From contig CAYQTE010000006.1 in assembly GCA_964420285.1 (NCBI GenBank), positions 55,971 through 119,970 on the forward strand: 64,000 nucleotides of DNA. Direction: 5' to 3'. The notes under the pieces were generated by a model. It saw nothing but the letters and a program-made list of their open reading frames with translations. It did no database searches and was not told the origin of the DNA. Below, piece by piece: positions 7,974-15,272 of this stretch (the first letter of the stretch is position 1; every line of letters starts with the position of its first letter). Source of the DNA: CAYQTE01 sp964420285. GTDB taxonomy: Bacteria > Planctomycetota > Phycisphaerae > Tepidisphaerales > Tepidisphaeraceae. Made by a program: the position numbers and the translations under genes.

Positions 7974-10094
7974 ATGAAATTGCTCACATCAACACTGTTG
8001 GCGGCGTTTGCCGCCGCCGCCATTGCCACGGCCGCCCGCGCTGATACCGAATGGGGCGGCACGGGCGATTTGCGTGAATTTCGCTACAAGGGCGAACCGA
8101 TCGGCCTGACGACCAGTATGCGCATGACCTCTCCGGACGGATCGCAAACCGCGCAGGCAAGCCTGCAAAGCCCCGGCCGAACCGGATCGAACGTGACATT
8201 TAATGGCAACGTCGTCTTGGGCGCGGCGGGAGCTGCCGGCCGGGGCGGTCCAGGCGCCGGTGGTGCCGGCGCAGGGGCTGCTGGCGGCGGCGGTCGCGGC
8301 GCCGGTCGTGGCGGCGGGGGCGCTGGCGGGGCGAGCGTTCGCGTGCAGATCGGCGACGTTGCGCCCGACTCCACAACCTTCGATGTACAGGCCACCGCCA
8401 GCACCGCCATCCCGCTCGATGGCATCTACTATTCGTTCAACCTTTCTGGCGCCAACTTCTCCAGCGGCAGCGCCCAAATCGTTCCCTCCGGCGACGCCGC
8501 TACCATCAACGTCTCGCTGGGCAGTCTCCCACAGGGAACCACGCGCTACGCCGACAACACGGTGAAATCGATCCGCATCACCGGCACGGCCAATCGCGTT
8601 GTCGAATTCACATTCGCCAGCCCCACGCACATCGTCCTTCAAGAGACCCGCGGTGGCGGCCGGGGCGGACGCGGTGGCGGCGGTGCGCCAGGCGGCGGCG
8701 GTGGCGGCGGACCGGGAGGCGGCGGGGGAGTCACGTACAATCTGCTGATCGCCGTCGGCACCGGCACACTCAATCCCGGCACACCCTTCCATGTGGCTTT
8801 TACGCTCAAGGCCACATGCGATCTGGATACCGTTCCCGTCAAGCTCACGATCAATTCCTCGCGCACCGGCCCGGCGTTCATCGGCATCGGCGGCAACTTC
8901 CGCCTCCAGAGCGCGGCCGACACCGCCACCATCGCCTACAACCTGGCCAACCTGCGCGTGGCCTGGGCTCGTCTGGAAATGCCGCTCAGTTCATGGCAGA
9001 CCACCGAAACCGGCGATCCAACCGCCGCCCCATTGGCCAACAATGTGCGCCAGGCAATGGAGATGGCGCGCACGCTCGCTCAAAAGAATATCCCCATGAT
9101 CATCAGCGACTGGTCCGTGCCCACTTGGGCCAGGGCCGCCGCTCCCGCCGGCGGACGTGCCGGTGGCGGAGGTGGCGGCGGTGCCACCATCGCCGCGGAA
9201 AAATGGCCCGCGATGTACAAGGGCATTACCTCCTACATCGCCTATTTGAAGAAGAACTACGGTGCTGAGCCTCTCCTGTTCTCGTTTAACGAAGCGGACA
9301 TGGGTATCAACGTCAAACTCACTCCCGACGATCAGGACAAGATCATCAAGGGCCTGGGCGCATCATTTGCCGCCGAGGGCCTGGCCACCAAAATGCTCCT
9401 GGGCGACACCGGCAACCCCACGCCGCGCCCGGCCAATTACATCGACCCGACCATCGCCGATCCCGACGCCATGAAGTACGTTGGCGCCGTCTCTTACCAC
9501 TGCTGGACCGGCGGCAGCGACGCGATCATCGCCAAGTGGGGCCAGGTCGCACAGCAATTCAAGCTTCCGCTTCTGATCGCCGAGGGCGGTACCGATCCCA
9601 ACAGCTACCGCACGGGCAGCCTGTTCCTCGAGCCCTGGTACGGCCTTGATGAAATCAACCTCTATCTGCGCTGTATGGCACTCTCCCAGCCCACCTCCAT
9701 CCTGCACTGGCAGCTTACGGACAACTATTCCGTACTTACCGGCGGCCGCAACGGTCAGCCCCTGCAACCGACGCAGCGGTTTTACAATCTCAAGCAGCTT
9801 AACCTCACGCCGCCGGAGGCTCCGTCCCTGGCCATCGCCAGCGACCGCCCGCGCATCACCGCCGCAGCCTACGGCGACGCCACCCATGGATGGGCGATCC
9901 ACCTCATCAACACCGGCACAACGCGCAACGTCACCCTGAGCGGCCTGCCGGCGTCGCTGACCCAGCTTTATCCCGTCATCACCGATGCCTCTCGCAGCAT
10001 GAAAGCCCAGGACCCCGTTCCCGTATCCGGCGGGTCCGCCCAATTCACGCTGGACTACCAGAGCTTCGTCACGCTGACCAGCGCCAAACCATGA
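7974..10094 (+). CDS. Exported GH30-like clan-A glycosidase with poly-Gly inserts
   Basis: The 706-residue protein has a signal peptide (MKLLTSTLLAAFAAAAIATAA). Residues 330-630 resemble the GH30 barrel: the probable acid/base is Glu440 in FNEADMG and the nucleophile Glu537 in IAEGGTD, followed by a beta-sandwich tail. Three Gly-rich inserts interrupt it, at about 83-120, 225-250 and 388-402, the last inside the catalytic barrel after SDWSVPTWARA. The ORF is open upstream, but the ATG at 7974 starts the signal peptide. The gene ends in an ATGA overlap with the next gene. GH5 or GH39 are alternative clan-A assignments. Confidence 0.72.
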   Translation: MKLLTSTLLAAFAAAAIATAARADTEWGGTGDLREFRYKGEPIGLTTSMRMTSPDGSQTAQASLQSPGRTGSNVTFNGNVVLGAAGAAGRGGPGAGGAGAGAAGGGGRGAGRGGGGAGGASVRVQIGDVAPDSTTFDVQATASTAIPLDGIYYSFNLSGANFSSGSAQIVPSGDAATINVSLGSLPQGTTRYADNTVKSIRITGTANRVVEFTFASPTHIVLQETRGGGRGGRGGGGAPGGGGGGGPGGGGGVTYNLLIAVGTGTLNPGTPFHVAFTLKATCDLDTVPVKLTINSSRTGPAFIGIGGNFRLQSAADTATIAYNLANLRVAWARLEMPLSSWQTTETGDPTAAPLANNVRQAMEMARTLAQKNIPMIISDWSVPTWARAAAPAGGRAGGGGGGGATIAAEKWPAMYKGITSYIAYLKKNYGAEPLLFSFNEADMGINVKLTPDDQDKIIKGLGASFAAEGLATKMLLGDTGNPTPRPANYIDPTIADPDAMKYVGAVSYHCWTGGSDAIIAKWGQVAQQFKLPLLIAEGGTDPNSYRTGSLFLEPWYGLDEINLYLRCMALSQPTSILHWQLTDNYSVLTGGRNGQPLQPTQRFYNLKQLNLTPPEAPSLAIASDRPRITAAAYGDATHGWAIHLINTGTTRNVTLSGLPASLTQLYPVITDASRSMKAQDPVPVSGGSAQFTLDYQSFVTLTSAKP

Positions 10095-10510
10095 AATCCA
10101 AAACTGAATACCTGACGTTCAATCTCCCGGCCCGCATGGCGTTTACCAATATCACGCCGCAGGTCCAGCGCATCGTGGCCGAGTCCGGCGTCCGCGAGGG
10201 ACTGGTCCTCTGCAACGCGATGCACATAACGGCCAGCGTATTCATCAACGACAACGAATCAGGGCTGCACGAAGATTACAAGCGGTGGCTGGAGCAACTG
10301 GCGCCGCACGCCCCCACCGGGCAATACCAGCACAACCGCACCGGCGAGGACAATGCCGATGCGCACCTCAAACGCCAGGTCATGGGGCGGGAAGTCGTCG
10401 TGGCCATCACCAACGGCAAGCTCGATTTCGGGCCGTGGGAGCAGATTTTCTACGGCGAATTCGACGGCCGCCGGGCCAAACGAGTGCTGGTCAAGGTCAT
10501 CGGGGAATAA
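10091..10510 (+). CDS. YjbQ/UPF0047 family protein
   Basis: A compact 139-residue protein of the secondary thiamine-phosphate synthase (YjbQ, UPF0047) family, whose members show weak thiamine-phosphate synthase activity in E. coli. Family blocks are visible: LCNAMHITASVFINDNES, HNRTGEDNADAHLKRQ and ITNGKLDFGPWEQIFYGEFD. The first block normally reads HTTA; here it is HITA. The ATG at 10091 overlaps the stop of the upstream glycosidase (ATGA), so the two are translationally coupled. The physiological role is unsettled in the family, and the link to glycan degradation is probably only positional. Confidence 0.88.
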   Translation: MKSKTEYLTFNLPARMAFTNITPQVQRIVAESGVREGLVLCNAMHITASVFINDNESGLHEDYKRWLEQLAPHAPTGQYQHNRTGEDNADAHLKRQVMGREVVVAITNGKLDFGPWEQIFYGEFDGRRAKRVLVKVIGE

Positions 10511-10878
10511 ACGACGGCGCCTGGCAAGAAATAATGGAAAATTAATGTGCCGCCCGGATCCGCCGCGCGATTCCGCGAAGCGGCGTGCCCCGATTCGCAC
10601 AATCAATGCCCCATTTTGTCGCGCAACTATTTATGGAAAATGACCTTGCCTCGAGACATATTGTTGCTGTAGAACAACTATTTCCATGAGACAAGCATGC
10701 ACCTGGCCGCTTGGGGCGAACTGAAACCTCAAATAAGCGTCCCCGCTCGCTTAACAAAACCAACGTCCGTGCAATAATAGGCGTGTGGCGTGCGTTTGAA
10801 GGACGCATATAGCGCCAGCGGTTGTGCGATCCGCGGGCGTTCCGGCTTTGTGATTTGTCCGCCGGCGAAAGGTGTGCC
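10511..10878 (+). other. Gene-free, locally AT-rich stretch
   Basis: About 370 bases between the YjbQ-family gene and the next plus-strand gene. The section 10600-10700 is AT-rich relative to the surroundings and contains two copies of the octamer AACTATTT (near 10624 and 10675). Reading frames here are short or Arg-rich and carry no start signals I can support. No terminator hairpin with a T-tract is apparent. Confidence 0.4.
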
Positions 10879-11334
10879 GTGATTGTACTGCGAGGACGTA
10901 TCGTCAAGGGGCTGGGCTCGGCAGCCAGGGTTCTCCCTCTTCAGGCGCCGCTGCTGGCTCGCCTCTTCCCCCAGATCGCCCGGCTGCATCTGGCCACGAT
11001 CAATGTGCTGCTCGAGTCGCCCCTGCGCATCGAAAAGCCGGACATTGTGACCGACCCAATCGACTGGCGCGATCGTGAGGTGGTCCATATTACGCAGGCT
11101 CGCTTCCAGCCGGTGCGGTTGACGCAAACCGGATATCAGCCGGGAACCCCCTGCGACGCCTGGATTTACAGTCCGCAGCACTCCGTTCACCGTGCCAATC
11201 CCTATCACGTTGAGATCATGGCCCCCAAGCTCGACCTGACCGACACACCGATGTGCCTGCTCACCATCGACCGCCCGGCATGGCAGATTCCCATGATCGT
11301 CATCGGGCAGCCGGCGCAACAAAAAGCCTCATAG
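10879..11334 (+). CDS. Small protein, possibly DUF120/CTP-dependent riboflavin kinase-like
   Basis: A 151-residue plus-strand protein. The start GTG at 10879 (VIVLRGRIV) has GAAAGG just upstream; a TTG at 10822 would add 19 Arg/Cys-containing residues without support. The N-terminal block LRGRIVKGLGSAARVL and the later LHLATINVLLESPLRI recall the beta-barrel of archaeal CTP-dependent riboflavin kinases (DUF120), where a G-x-G turn and a GTLNV-like strand form the active site. Here the latter reads ATINV. I regard this as a resemblance only. A competing antisense ORF over the same bases is less convincing because it lacks recognisable folded sequence. Confidence 0.5.
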   Translation: MIVLRGRIVKGLGSAARVLPLQAPLLARLFPQIARLHLATINVLLESPLRIEKPDIVTDPIDWRDREVVHITQARFQPVRLTQTGYQPGTPCDAWIYSPQHSVHRANPYHVEIMAPKLDLTDTPMCLLTIDRPAWQIPMIVIGQPAQQKAS

Positions 11335-11350
11335 GCGGACGCCGCCGACA

Positions 11351-12700
11351 TCACGCCTGGCCGGGCGGATCTCCAGACACCTTGCTGCCGCTGCCGCGAT
11401 CTTGTTGAATCGCCGCCGGTTGTCCCCGGCGTTTGAGTTGCCGGATTCCATCCAGAATCGGAAGCTGGCTTGCGCACACGTGGACACAAATGCCGCACTC
11501 GATGCACGCATCCAGGCCCGCCCAGCGGGCGCGGGCGAGGTCGTTCTCCTGCGCCGCCTCCAGCAGCATGGCCGGGTGAACGCGCGTCGGACATGATTCC
11601 ATGCACCACGCGCATCGAATGCACGGCTCGGGATTCACGATCGCTTCAGGCGGGCAAGCGTGGATGATCCGCTCGCCGGCGACGGCCATAACGGCATCCC
11701 GGGCAAGTCGGCGATCGCGCAGCAAATCCCCGCCGCGGAGGATATGTGGCCGGCTGACCGGCAAGGCGGCCAGAATATGGTCCAGCGGCGTGCCGTCCAT
11801 TGTTGTAAGGTAATGGCTCATCCCCGCCGAGCGGTCGCGCACGGCCATGTATACCGGCAGCGCCGGCCTGCCCCGCGCCGCACGCCCGACCCCGATCGCC
11901 GCGGCCGCATCGAGCAGGAGCGTCGCCCGCTCAACCGGCAGCCGCCCCGGCCGCAACCGCCGCCGCGTGATTGTATAGAGCATCAGCGAAGGGTCCGATT
12001 GCGGATAGTCGTTGGCCAATTCGACCAGCTTGATCGGTCCGCCGCGCAAGACTTTCCGCAGCGGCGCCGTCCATGCCGCCGGACTCCACGCCTCGATGAC
12101 AACACACACACGCGACGCCCCGCAGCATTTGGCGAGCAACGTCAGTCCCGCTTCCAAATCCTCCGGATACGTCGCACACAGCGCACCCTGCACGCGCATC
12201 GTCGGATCGCTGTCCAGTGCGCCGCAGATCACCGTATCCACCGGCCGGCGCAGCGCCATGTTGAGTTGCCCGATCAAATCCGGGCTGGCGATTCTCGCGG
12301 CATTCACGCCCGCATTGCCAAGCCGGTCAATCCACGGCCCGAAATCCGCCGTCGATGCGCCGCGGAATGATTCATCGCTGGAATTTGCAACAGTGGCGCC
12401 GGGCGCCGTGGCATCGCCGTCCAACGCGGGCACCAGTTCGATCCGGGCGAGCACAACGCCCGACGATTCGATCCTGGTGACTTGTCCCACCCGCGCCCGG
12501 CAAGGCGCCACGACCGCCGTCCGCCCCGCAGCCGCGGGGGAAATCGTTTCGCCCGCCGCCACCATTTGCCCCTCCGGGGGCACGGCCGCGGCGGAGTCGA
12601 TCGCCAGGCGCAACACCGGCGGCAGGGCTATCGGCGTGAAGGTCGGAACCGTCGCCGGCCACCACGTCGTCTGACCCGGCTTGGCCACGGCCGTGCTCAT
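11351..12700 (-). CDS. RnfC-like 4Fe-4S protein
   Basis: This 449-residue protein resembles RnfC, the NADH-side subunit of the Rnf ferredoxin:NAD oxidoreductase. Two 4Fe-4S motifs sit near the C-terminus: CIRCAWCMESCP at about 360 and CIECGICVHVCAS at about 399. The N-terminal third has the glycine/proline-rich barrel-sandwich character of RnfC (VAAGETISPAAAGRTAVVAP). None of RnfABDEG or NqrA-F lies in the window. The ATG at 12700 overlaps the stop of the upstream isomerase gene as ATGA, and an ATG at 12706 is also possible. Without the typical GGATFP nucleotide-binding block its electron donor is uncertain. Confidence 0.75.
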   Translation of the reverse strand: MSTAVAKPGQTTWWPATVPTFTPIALPPVLRLAIDSAAAVPPEGQMVAAGETISPAAAGRTAVVAPCRARVGQVTRIESSGVVLARIELVPALDGDATAPGATVANSSDESFRGASTADFGPWIDRLGNAGVNAARIASPDLIGQLNMALRRPVDTVICGALDSDPTMRVQGALCATYPEDLEAGLTLLAKCCGASRVCVVIEAWSPAAWTAPLRKVLRGGPIKLVELANDYPQSDPSLMLYTITRRRLRPGRLPVERATLLLDAAAAIGVGRAARGRPALPVYMAVRDRSAGMSHYLTTMDGTPLDHILAALPVSRPHILRGGDLLRDRRLARDAVMAVAGERIIHACPPEAIVNPEPCIRCAWCMESCPTRVHPAMLLEAAQENDLARARWAGLDACIECGICVHVCASQLPILDGIRQLKRRGQPAAIQQDRGSGSKVSGDPPGQA

Positions 12701-13530
12701 CGCCATGCGATCCCGTTGCGGCTGAGAATCCCCGTCAGGTTCTCAACCGCCATTTTGAACAACCCCGGCCCGCTGAATCCGGCGAACTGCCCCTGTGCCG
12801 CCAGATGCGGTTCGAGGCTCAGAAACCCGTCGTATCCGCTGCGATGCAGGTCCAGCAGAATCGCCTCGACGCTTCCGTCGCCCTGGCCCAGCGGCACGAC
12901 CTTCCCGCTGTCCAATTTCGCATCCTTGACGTGCATGTGCGTGACGAACGGCCGGAGCGACGGCCAAATCTCGATCGGCTTTTCGCCAGCCTGAACGAAG
13001 TTCGCAAAATCAAACGCAAGCTGAAATTTCGGCGAGACGATGGTCGTGGCCAGATCGAGGCATTGCGCTCCATGCTGGCCGTAGATTTTAACTTCATTCT
13101 CATGCAGCAACGTGATCCGCCGCCCGTCCACCAGTTCCAGCTTCGCCCGCATGCGCTCCATAACCTGTTCGCGATACTTGAGAATATCCTCTCCCGGCGG
13201 CGGATAATAACTGAAAATCCGCACCAATTTCGCCCCAAAATACTCGGCCGCATCCAGGGCGATCTTGAACCGCTCGGCGTGCGGCAACCACGGCTCGTCG
13301 ATGCGCACTTTCCCGATGGGTGACCCGATGCCGATGACATCCAGCCCCGCATCGGCAAGCCGCCGCCGAATCTCCCGCCGCTGCTCGGGCGACAAATCCA
13401 GCACATTGGTCGTGCCGACGCTGCGCAATTCGATGTGCATCACCTTGTTGGCCAGGCAATGCTCGATCTGCTCGGAGAGTTCCGGCGAAATCTCATCGGC
13501 GAAACAAGCCAGTGTGAACATGCCGGCCAA
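12697..13530 (-). CDS. Sugar-phosphate isomerase/epimerase-type TIM barrel
   Basis: A 277-residue AP-endonuclease-2-like TIM barrel (xylose isomerase-like superfamily). Typical metal-site strands are visible: TLLHENEVKIYG, FQLAFDFANFVQAGE, THMHVKDAK and GFLSLEPHL. Such proteins isomerise or epimerise sugars, inositols or hydroxypyruvate, so the substrate is open. The start may be 13530 or the ATG nine bases later (MFTLACFADE). The stop overlaps the start of the RnfC-like gene, so they form an operon, although I see no metabolic link between them. Confidence 0.8.
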   Translation of the reverse strand: MAGMFTLACFADEISPELSEQIEHCLANKVMHIELRSVGTTNVLDLSPEQRREIRRRLADAGLDVIGIGSPIGKVRIDEPWLPHAERFKIALDAAEYFGAKLVRIFSYYPPPGEDILKYREQVMERMRAKLELVDGRRITLLHENEVKIYGQHGAQCLDLATTIVSPKFQLAFDFANFVQAGEKPIEIWPSLRPFVTHMHVKDAKLDSGKVVPLGQGDGSVEAILLDLHRSGYDGFLSLEPHLAAQGQFAGFSGPGLFKMAVENLTGILSRNGIAWR

Positions 13531-13562
13531 TGGTGATGGAGTGGATGCGGGGCGTCAAGCGA

Positions 13563-13928
13563 TCATCGCTCATCCGCCGCCACTTTTCGCTCCGCTTTTT
13601 CCAAAGCTCGGTGGATCTTCTTGAACGTGGCCATATCCGGCGTGGATTTGCCTTTTTCGATTCTGCAAAGGGTCTCAGCACGAATGTCGGCGCGACGAGC
13701 CAGCTCTGTTTGCGTCAGGCCGACGCGCCGCCGGTCGCGGATCAGCTTGCGCGCCAGCGATGCGCGCCCGTATTCCACCGCCGGAACATTGCCATCGGAA
13801 TCGGGCTTGGGCAAGGGCGGACCGTCGCCGTCGGCCAGTTCGCGAGCCAATTCCCGCATTCTGTCGTACTCGGATTCGGGCACGATCACGAACCGCTCAC
13901 CCTTGATTTGCATTGTCCCGGCGACCAT
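13563..13928 (-). CDS. XRE-family HTH antitoxin
   Basis: A 121-residue protein whose C-terminal half is an XRE/Cro-type helix-turn-helix (LTQTELARRADIRAETLCRI, residues about 71-90). The N-terminal part (FVIVPESEYDRMRELARE) is a short coiled or toxin-binding segment like those of antitoxins. It begins two bases after the stop of the RelE-like gene. I infer an antitoxin that neutralises the toxin and represses the promoter upstream of 14185. The toxin-first order matches HigBA-type modules. Confidence 0.8.
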   Translation of the reverse strand: MVAGTMQIKGERFVIVPESEYDRMRELARELADGDGPPLPKPDSDGNVPAVEYGRASLARKLIRDRRRVGLTQTELARRADIRAETLCRIEKGKSTPDMATFKKIHRALEKAERKVAADER

Positions 13929-13930
13929 AG

Positions 13931-14185
13931 TCAGTCCTCGTAAAAGCCATCGCGGTGACCGATCTTTTCGACGACAACCCTGTCGCTCTCCACTCGAAAT
14001 TGCACCCGGTAATCTCCGGCGCGAATGCGAAAACGCCCCGCCAATCTACCCCGCAGCGGCTTGGCGCCGCTGAAGTTTGGCCATTTTTCCAGATGCTCCA
14101 GAATATCGGGAACACGAATGTGAATGGTCCGGCCAAGGTCGTCAAATTCGCGCTGCGCCTGCTCCGTCAGGATCACATTCGCCAT
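13931..14185 (-). CDS. RelE/ParE-family toxin
   Basis: An 84-residue member of the RelE/ParE superfamily, with the strand pattern LRGRLAGRFRIRAGDYRVQF, then VVVEKIGHRDGFYED. The Arg and Tyr in the first block and the terminal His/Arg/Tyr correspond to positions used for mRNA cleavage in RelE, so it is more RelE-like than ParE-like. The ATG at 14185 (MANVILTEQAQ) is preferred over a longer ORF to 14221. It is first in a two-gene operon with the XRE antitoxin. Nothing suggests truncation. Confidence 0.85.
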   Translation of the reverse strand: MANVILTEQAQREFDDLGRTIHIRVPDILEHLEKWPNFSGAKPLRGRLAGRFRIRAGDYRVQFRVESDRVVVEKIGHRDGFYED

Positions 14186-14310
14186 GCGCGGGATGCTATC
14201 GCGTCTTGACGCACTTGTCAAGATCGTTGACGAGTACGCGAATACGCCATGTACACGTGCAATGTTAGCCGACTTGAAGCTTCAAGCCGCGTAGAAATAG
14301 GCTACGCGGT

Positions 14311-14529
14311 ATGGACGTCAGCGGCCTGATCACCATCGGCCCGGAAATCCTCGGCGGCACGCCTGTGTTCAAGGGCACGCGCGTGCCGGTGAAGTCGCCG
14401 TTTGAGTACCTTGAGGACAACTATACGCTGGATCAATTCGTCGAGTGCTTCCCCTCCGTGACGCACGAGATGGCGCGGCGCGTTCTTGATCGCTCCGAAT
14501 CCGCTCTTCACTCACCGACGGCCGCATGA
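14311..14529 (+). CDS. DUF433 antitoxin
   Basis: A 72-residue DUF433 protein: ITIGPEILGGTPVFKGTRVP followed by VKSPFEYLEDNYTLDQFVECFP. DUF433 proteins usually pair with a DUF5615 PIN-like nuclease encoded directly downstream and act as its antitoxin through a winged-HTH-like fold. That partner is present here only as a truncated reading frame overlapping the stop by ATGA. The antitoxin appears complete. Confidence 0.88.
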   Translation: MDVSGLITIGPEILGGTPVFKGTRVPVKSPFEYLEDNYTLDQFVECFPSVTHEMARRVLDRSESALHSPTAA

Positions 14530-14675
14530 GAATCCTCCTGGACGAATGCGTCCCCTGGCCGATTTACAAGCTCCTGCCGGATCAGCAATGTATCTCGGTC
14601 CAGCGGCGCGGCTGGGGCGGCATCAAAAACGGCGCGCTGTTGCGGTTGAGCCGCCAAGCGCCAGCGGCTCGCTAG
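14526..14675 (+). pseudogene. Truncated DUF5615 PIN-like toxin
   Basis: The frame opens with MRILLDECVPWP and continues QRRGWGGIKNGALLRLSR, both clear DUF5615 (PIN-like) toxin blocks including the first acidic residue pair of the active site. It then stops at a TAG after 49 codons, whereas the family is about 110 residues. The part with the downstream acidic residues is missing, and no continuation is seen in the other plus-strand frames before the convergent lipoprotein gene. The stop lies within the last codons of that opposite-strand gene, so a deletion or rearrangement at this junction is the simplest explanation. Confidence 0.8.
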
Positions 14676-15169
14676 TCACTGCCGCCGGAGGGTTTTGTCG
14701 TTTGCGTTGTCGGCGCGGCTCTGGTTCGCATGGGCCGGTGGAAGCCTATTCCCAGCAGGTATCCTACCGGCTCGATGTCCGCGATGGATGAATCCACCGA
14801 CCCGACGCGAATGCGCTCGACCTTCCCACGAGTGTCAAACGTCACCACGATAATCTTCCACGTCGGATCGAAGTTCGTCGCATAGATCGGGAATCCCTCA
14901 TCATCCATGGGCACGCCAAAGCCGCTTCCGTCTTCGAACTTGGCCACATAGACCCATTCCTCGCCATCGTCGATGGTCGGATTGCCGGCGGCCGCGAGGA
15001 CTTCCGCCCGATCATATTTTTTGGAGAGAATCTCCGGTTGATACTTCGGATCGACAAGCCGCCAGACGTCAGCCGGAGTACGACTCACATGCACCGGCTG
15101 GGTCTCCGAGAAACAGCAGCCTGACGTCAGAACAACGAGCAATAGCGGCAGCATCGATCTTGCAGTCAT
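14672..15169 (-). CDS. Putative lipoprotein, SmpA/BamE-like
   Basis: A 165-residue protein with a short signal (MTARSMLPLLLVVLTSGC) ending in a plausible lipobox cysteine. The body, YDRAEVLAAAGNPTIDDGEE followed by WVYVAK, has the 'xG-P...W-Y' layout of SmpA/OmlA/BamE-like proteins, small lipoproteins of the outer-membrane assembly type, but the match is short. The ATG at 15169 is preceded by GGAGATAGT; the frame stays open further upstream without support. It follows the BatA-like gene by about 100 bases on the same strand, and its last codons overlap the truncated toxin on the other strand. Confidence 0.6.
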   Translation of the reverse strand: MTARSMLPLLLVVLTSGCCFSETQPVHVSRTPADVWRLVDPKYQPEILSKKYDRAEVLAAAGNPTIDDGEEWVYVAKFEDGSGFGVPMDDEGFPIYATNFDPTWKIIVVTFDTRGKVERIRVGSVDSSIADIEPVGYLLGIGFHRPMRTRAAPTTQTTKPSGGSD

Positions 15170-15272
15170 ACTATCTCCATCGCGGCAATCTCCGCGGTCC
15201 GGGCGAATCCCGCCGACCCATAAGAGTGATACGCCGCCGCCGCGCGAATTTCGCGTCCGCGGTCCGAATAGG

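Noticed and set aside
10729..11322. 197-codon minus-strand frame as an alternative to the DUF120-like gene
   Set aside because: No folded-protein pattern, and the plus-strand frame has a better start and motif resemblance; the choice is moderately confident.
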